Below, one piece after another: positions 12,456 to 13,718 of a stretch of DNA of 13,718 nt; the stretch's first letter is position 1, and each line of letters begins with the position of its first letter. A program made the translations under genes and the position numbers. This stretch comes from Deltaproteobacteria bacterium (lineage in GTDB: Bacteria > Desulfobacterota > Desulfarculia > Desulfarculales > Desulfarculaceae): assembly GCA_021815655.1 (NCBI GenBank), contig JAKAGJ010000005.1, positions 1 through 13,718 of the forward strand. The letters run 5' to 3'. The notes beneath the pieces were generated by a model. That model ran no database searches. It was not told where the DNA came from and saw only the letters and a program-made list of their open reading frames with translations.

Positions 12456-13712
12456 ATGGAAACCTGGTTGCTATCCATCATCGTATTTGGGGCCATGACC
12501 ATCCTGCTCATCGCCGGAGTGCCCATTTCCTTCACCCTCTTGGCCATCGCCGGGGTGGGCACCTACTTTGTCTGGGGACCCAAGGGGCTGTTGATGCTTT
12601 TCAACACCGCCTACGGCGAGGGCGTGAGCTACATCCTCCTGGCCGTGCCCCTGTTCGTGCTCATGGCCAACGTGCTCAAATTCTCGGGCATGGCCGACGA
12701 ACTCTACGAGATCGTCTACCGCTGGATGGGGCGCCTGCGCGGCGGCCTGGCCATGGGCACCGTGGCCATCTGCGCCGTCTTCGCGGCCATGAGCGGCATC
12801 AGCTCGGCGGCCACCATCTCCATGGGCCTAATCGCCCTGCCCTCCATGCTCAACCGCCGCTACGACAAGCTCATGGCCCTGGGCTGCATCAATGCCGGCG
12901 GCGCCTTGGGCATCCTCATACCGCCATCCATCATCATGGTGCTCTACAGCAACATGACCGACGTTTCCGTGGGCCAGCTCTTCGCCGGCGGGGTGTTGCC
13001 CGGCATCCTGCTTACCATCATCTTTGTGGGCTACATCGGCATCCGTTGTTTTTTCAACAAGTCATTGGGGCCCGCCGGCGAAGAGCGGTTCACCCTGGCC
13101 CAGAAGCTGGCCACCTTGAAGGGCGTGATCTCGCCCCTGTTGCTGGTGGCCCTGGTGCTGGGGGTGATGTACCTGGGCATCTGCACCCCCACCGAGGCCG
13201 CGGGCATCGGCGCGGCCGGGGCCTTCCTGGCGGCGGCCATCCACCGCCGGCTCACCTGGGAGCGCACCAAGCAGTCCCTGGTGGAGACCATGCACCTGAC
13301 GGTGATGATCTTCTGGATCATCATCGGCGCCAACGCCTTCACCCACTTTTTGGCCTACGCCGGCATCCAGGACATGATGCAGCGGGGCATCCTTTCCCTG
13401 GACGTCAACCGCTGGGTCATCATGGGTGTCATCCAGCTTATCTACTTCATACTGGGCTGCTTCCTGGACCCGGCGGGCATTCTCTTGCTGACCACGCCCA
13501 TCTTCGTGCCCATCATCACTCAATTGGGCTTCGACCCCATGTGGTTCGGCATACTGTTCACGGTGAACATGGAGATGGCCTACATCACCCCGCCCTTTGG
13601 CTTCAACCTGTTCATCCTGAAGGGAGTCTGCCCGCCCGACATAACCATGACCGACATCTACAACTCGGTGTGGCCCTTCGTGGCCTGCCAGGCCCTGGCT
13701 CTGGTGGCCTAG
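12456..13712 (+). CDS. dctM: TRAP transporter large permease, DctM family
   Basis: A 418-residue polytopic membrane protein that carries out sodium-coupled uptake. Typical motifs are 'ISFTLLAIAGVGTYF' (24-38), 'AAMSGISSAATISMG' (110-124), 'GGALGILIPPSIIM' (148-161), 'GICTPTEAAGIGAAGAF' (241-257), 'GCFLDPAGILLLTTPIF' (334-350) and 'YITPPFGFNLF' (376-386). AGGAGG (12441-12446), inside dctQ, lies 9 bases before the ATG. The C-terminus is short: the last helix ends at '...VWPFVACQALALVA', whereas homologues usually carry on for some 15 more residues towards a 'FPxIxLWLP' ending. The stop TAG at 13710 is 6 bases from the window end, so it is unclear whether this is natural variation, a mutation or a base-call error. 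Confidence 0.92.
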   Translation: METWLLSIIVFGAMTILLIAGVPISFTLLAIAGVGTYFVWGPKGLLMLFNTAYGEGVSYILLAVPLFVLMANVLKFSGMADELYEIVYRWMGRLRGGLAMGTVAICAVFAAMSGISSAATISMGLIALPSMLNRRYDKLMALGCINAGGALGILIPPSIIMVLYSNMTDVSVGQLFAGGVLPGILLTIIFVGYIGIRCFFNKSLGPAGEERFTLAQKLATLKGVISPLLLVALVLGVMYLGICTPTEAAGIGAAGAFLAAAIHRRLTWERTKQSLVETMHLTVMIFWIIIGANAFTHFLAYAGIQDMMQRGILSLDVNRWVIMGVIQLIYFILGCFLDPAGILLLTTPIFVPIITQLGFDPMWFGILFTVNMEMAYITPPFGFNLFILKGVCPPDITMTDIYNSVWPFVACQALALVA

Positions 13713-13718
13713 ATCGGA

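Overview
The window is a GC-rich bacterial chromosomal segment. The gene set suggests an anaerobic acyl-CoA-degrading member of the Desulfobacterota (Desulfarculus-like lineages): a sigma-54 activator, an acyl-CoA dehydrogenase, 3-hydroxyacyl-CoA dehydrogenase, thiolase and CoA ligase cluster, and a TRAP transporter. The taxon is inferred from gene content and style, not from a marker gene. No RNA gene, CRISPR array, insertion sequence or phage gene is visible.

Layout. (1) Positions 3-3007, plus strand: a 5'-truncated envelope protein with a PA14-like beta domain, membrane helices and an SGNH-like domain, overlapping by 4 bp an AlgI-type MBOAT O-acyltransferase. Together they look like a cell-surface glycan O-acylation module. 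(2) Positions 3105-3965, minus strand: a crotonase-fold enoyl-CoA hydratase/isomerase, convergent with the MBOAT gene. (3) Positions 4137-5537, plus strand: a one-component PAS / AAA+ / Fis-type sigma-54 activator, divergent from the crotonase. (4) Positions 5538-5855: an AT-rich 318-bp regulatory region. (5) Positions 5856-10790, plus strand: acyl-CoA dehydrogenase, 3-hydroxyacyl-CoA dehydrogenase, thiolase and AMP-forming acyl-CoA ligase, closed by a rho-independent terminator. (6) Positions 10875-13712, plus strand: a TRAP transporter (DctP, DctQ, DctM), with a strong hairpin between the binding-protein gene and the membrane genes.

Working model: the TRAP system imports an organic acid, the ligase activates it to its CoA thioester, and the dehydrogenase, 3-hydroxyacyl-CoA dehydrogenase and thiolase take it through beta-oxidation. 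The PAS-AAA+ protein probably switches the operon on. The intergenic region holds the parts expected of a sigma-54 promoter in the expected order: two near-identical 16-bp palindromes (GTATATA-N2-TATATAC) 114 bp apart, a near-consensus IHF site, a -24/-12 element with exact GG-N10-GC spacing, and then a separate dyad in the leader just before the ribosome binding site. This compact circuit is the most interesting part of the window. A second point is biochemical: no gene in the operon is a hydratase, and the one crotonase nearby lacks both canonical hydratase glutamates, so it is more likely an isomerase or a specialised enzyme.
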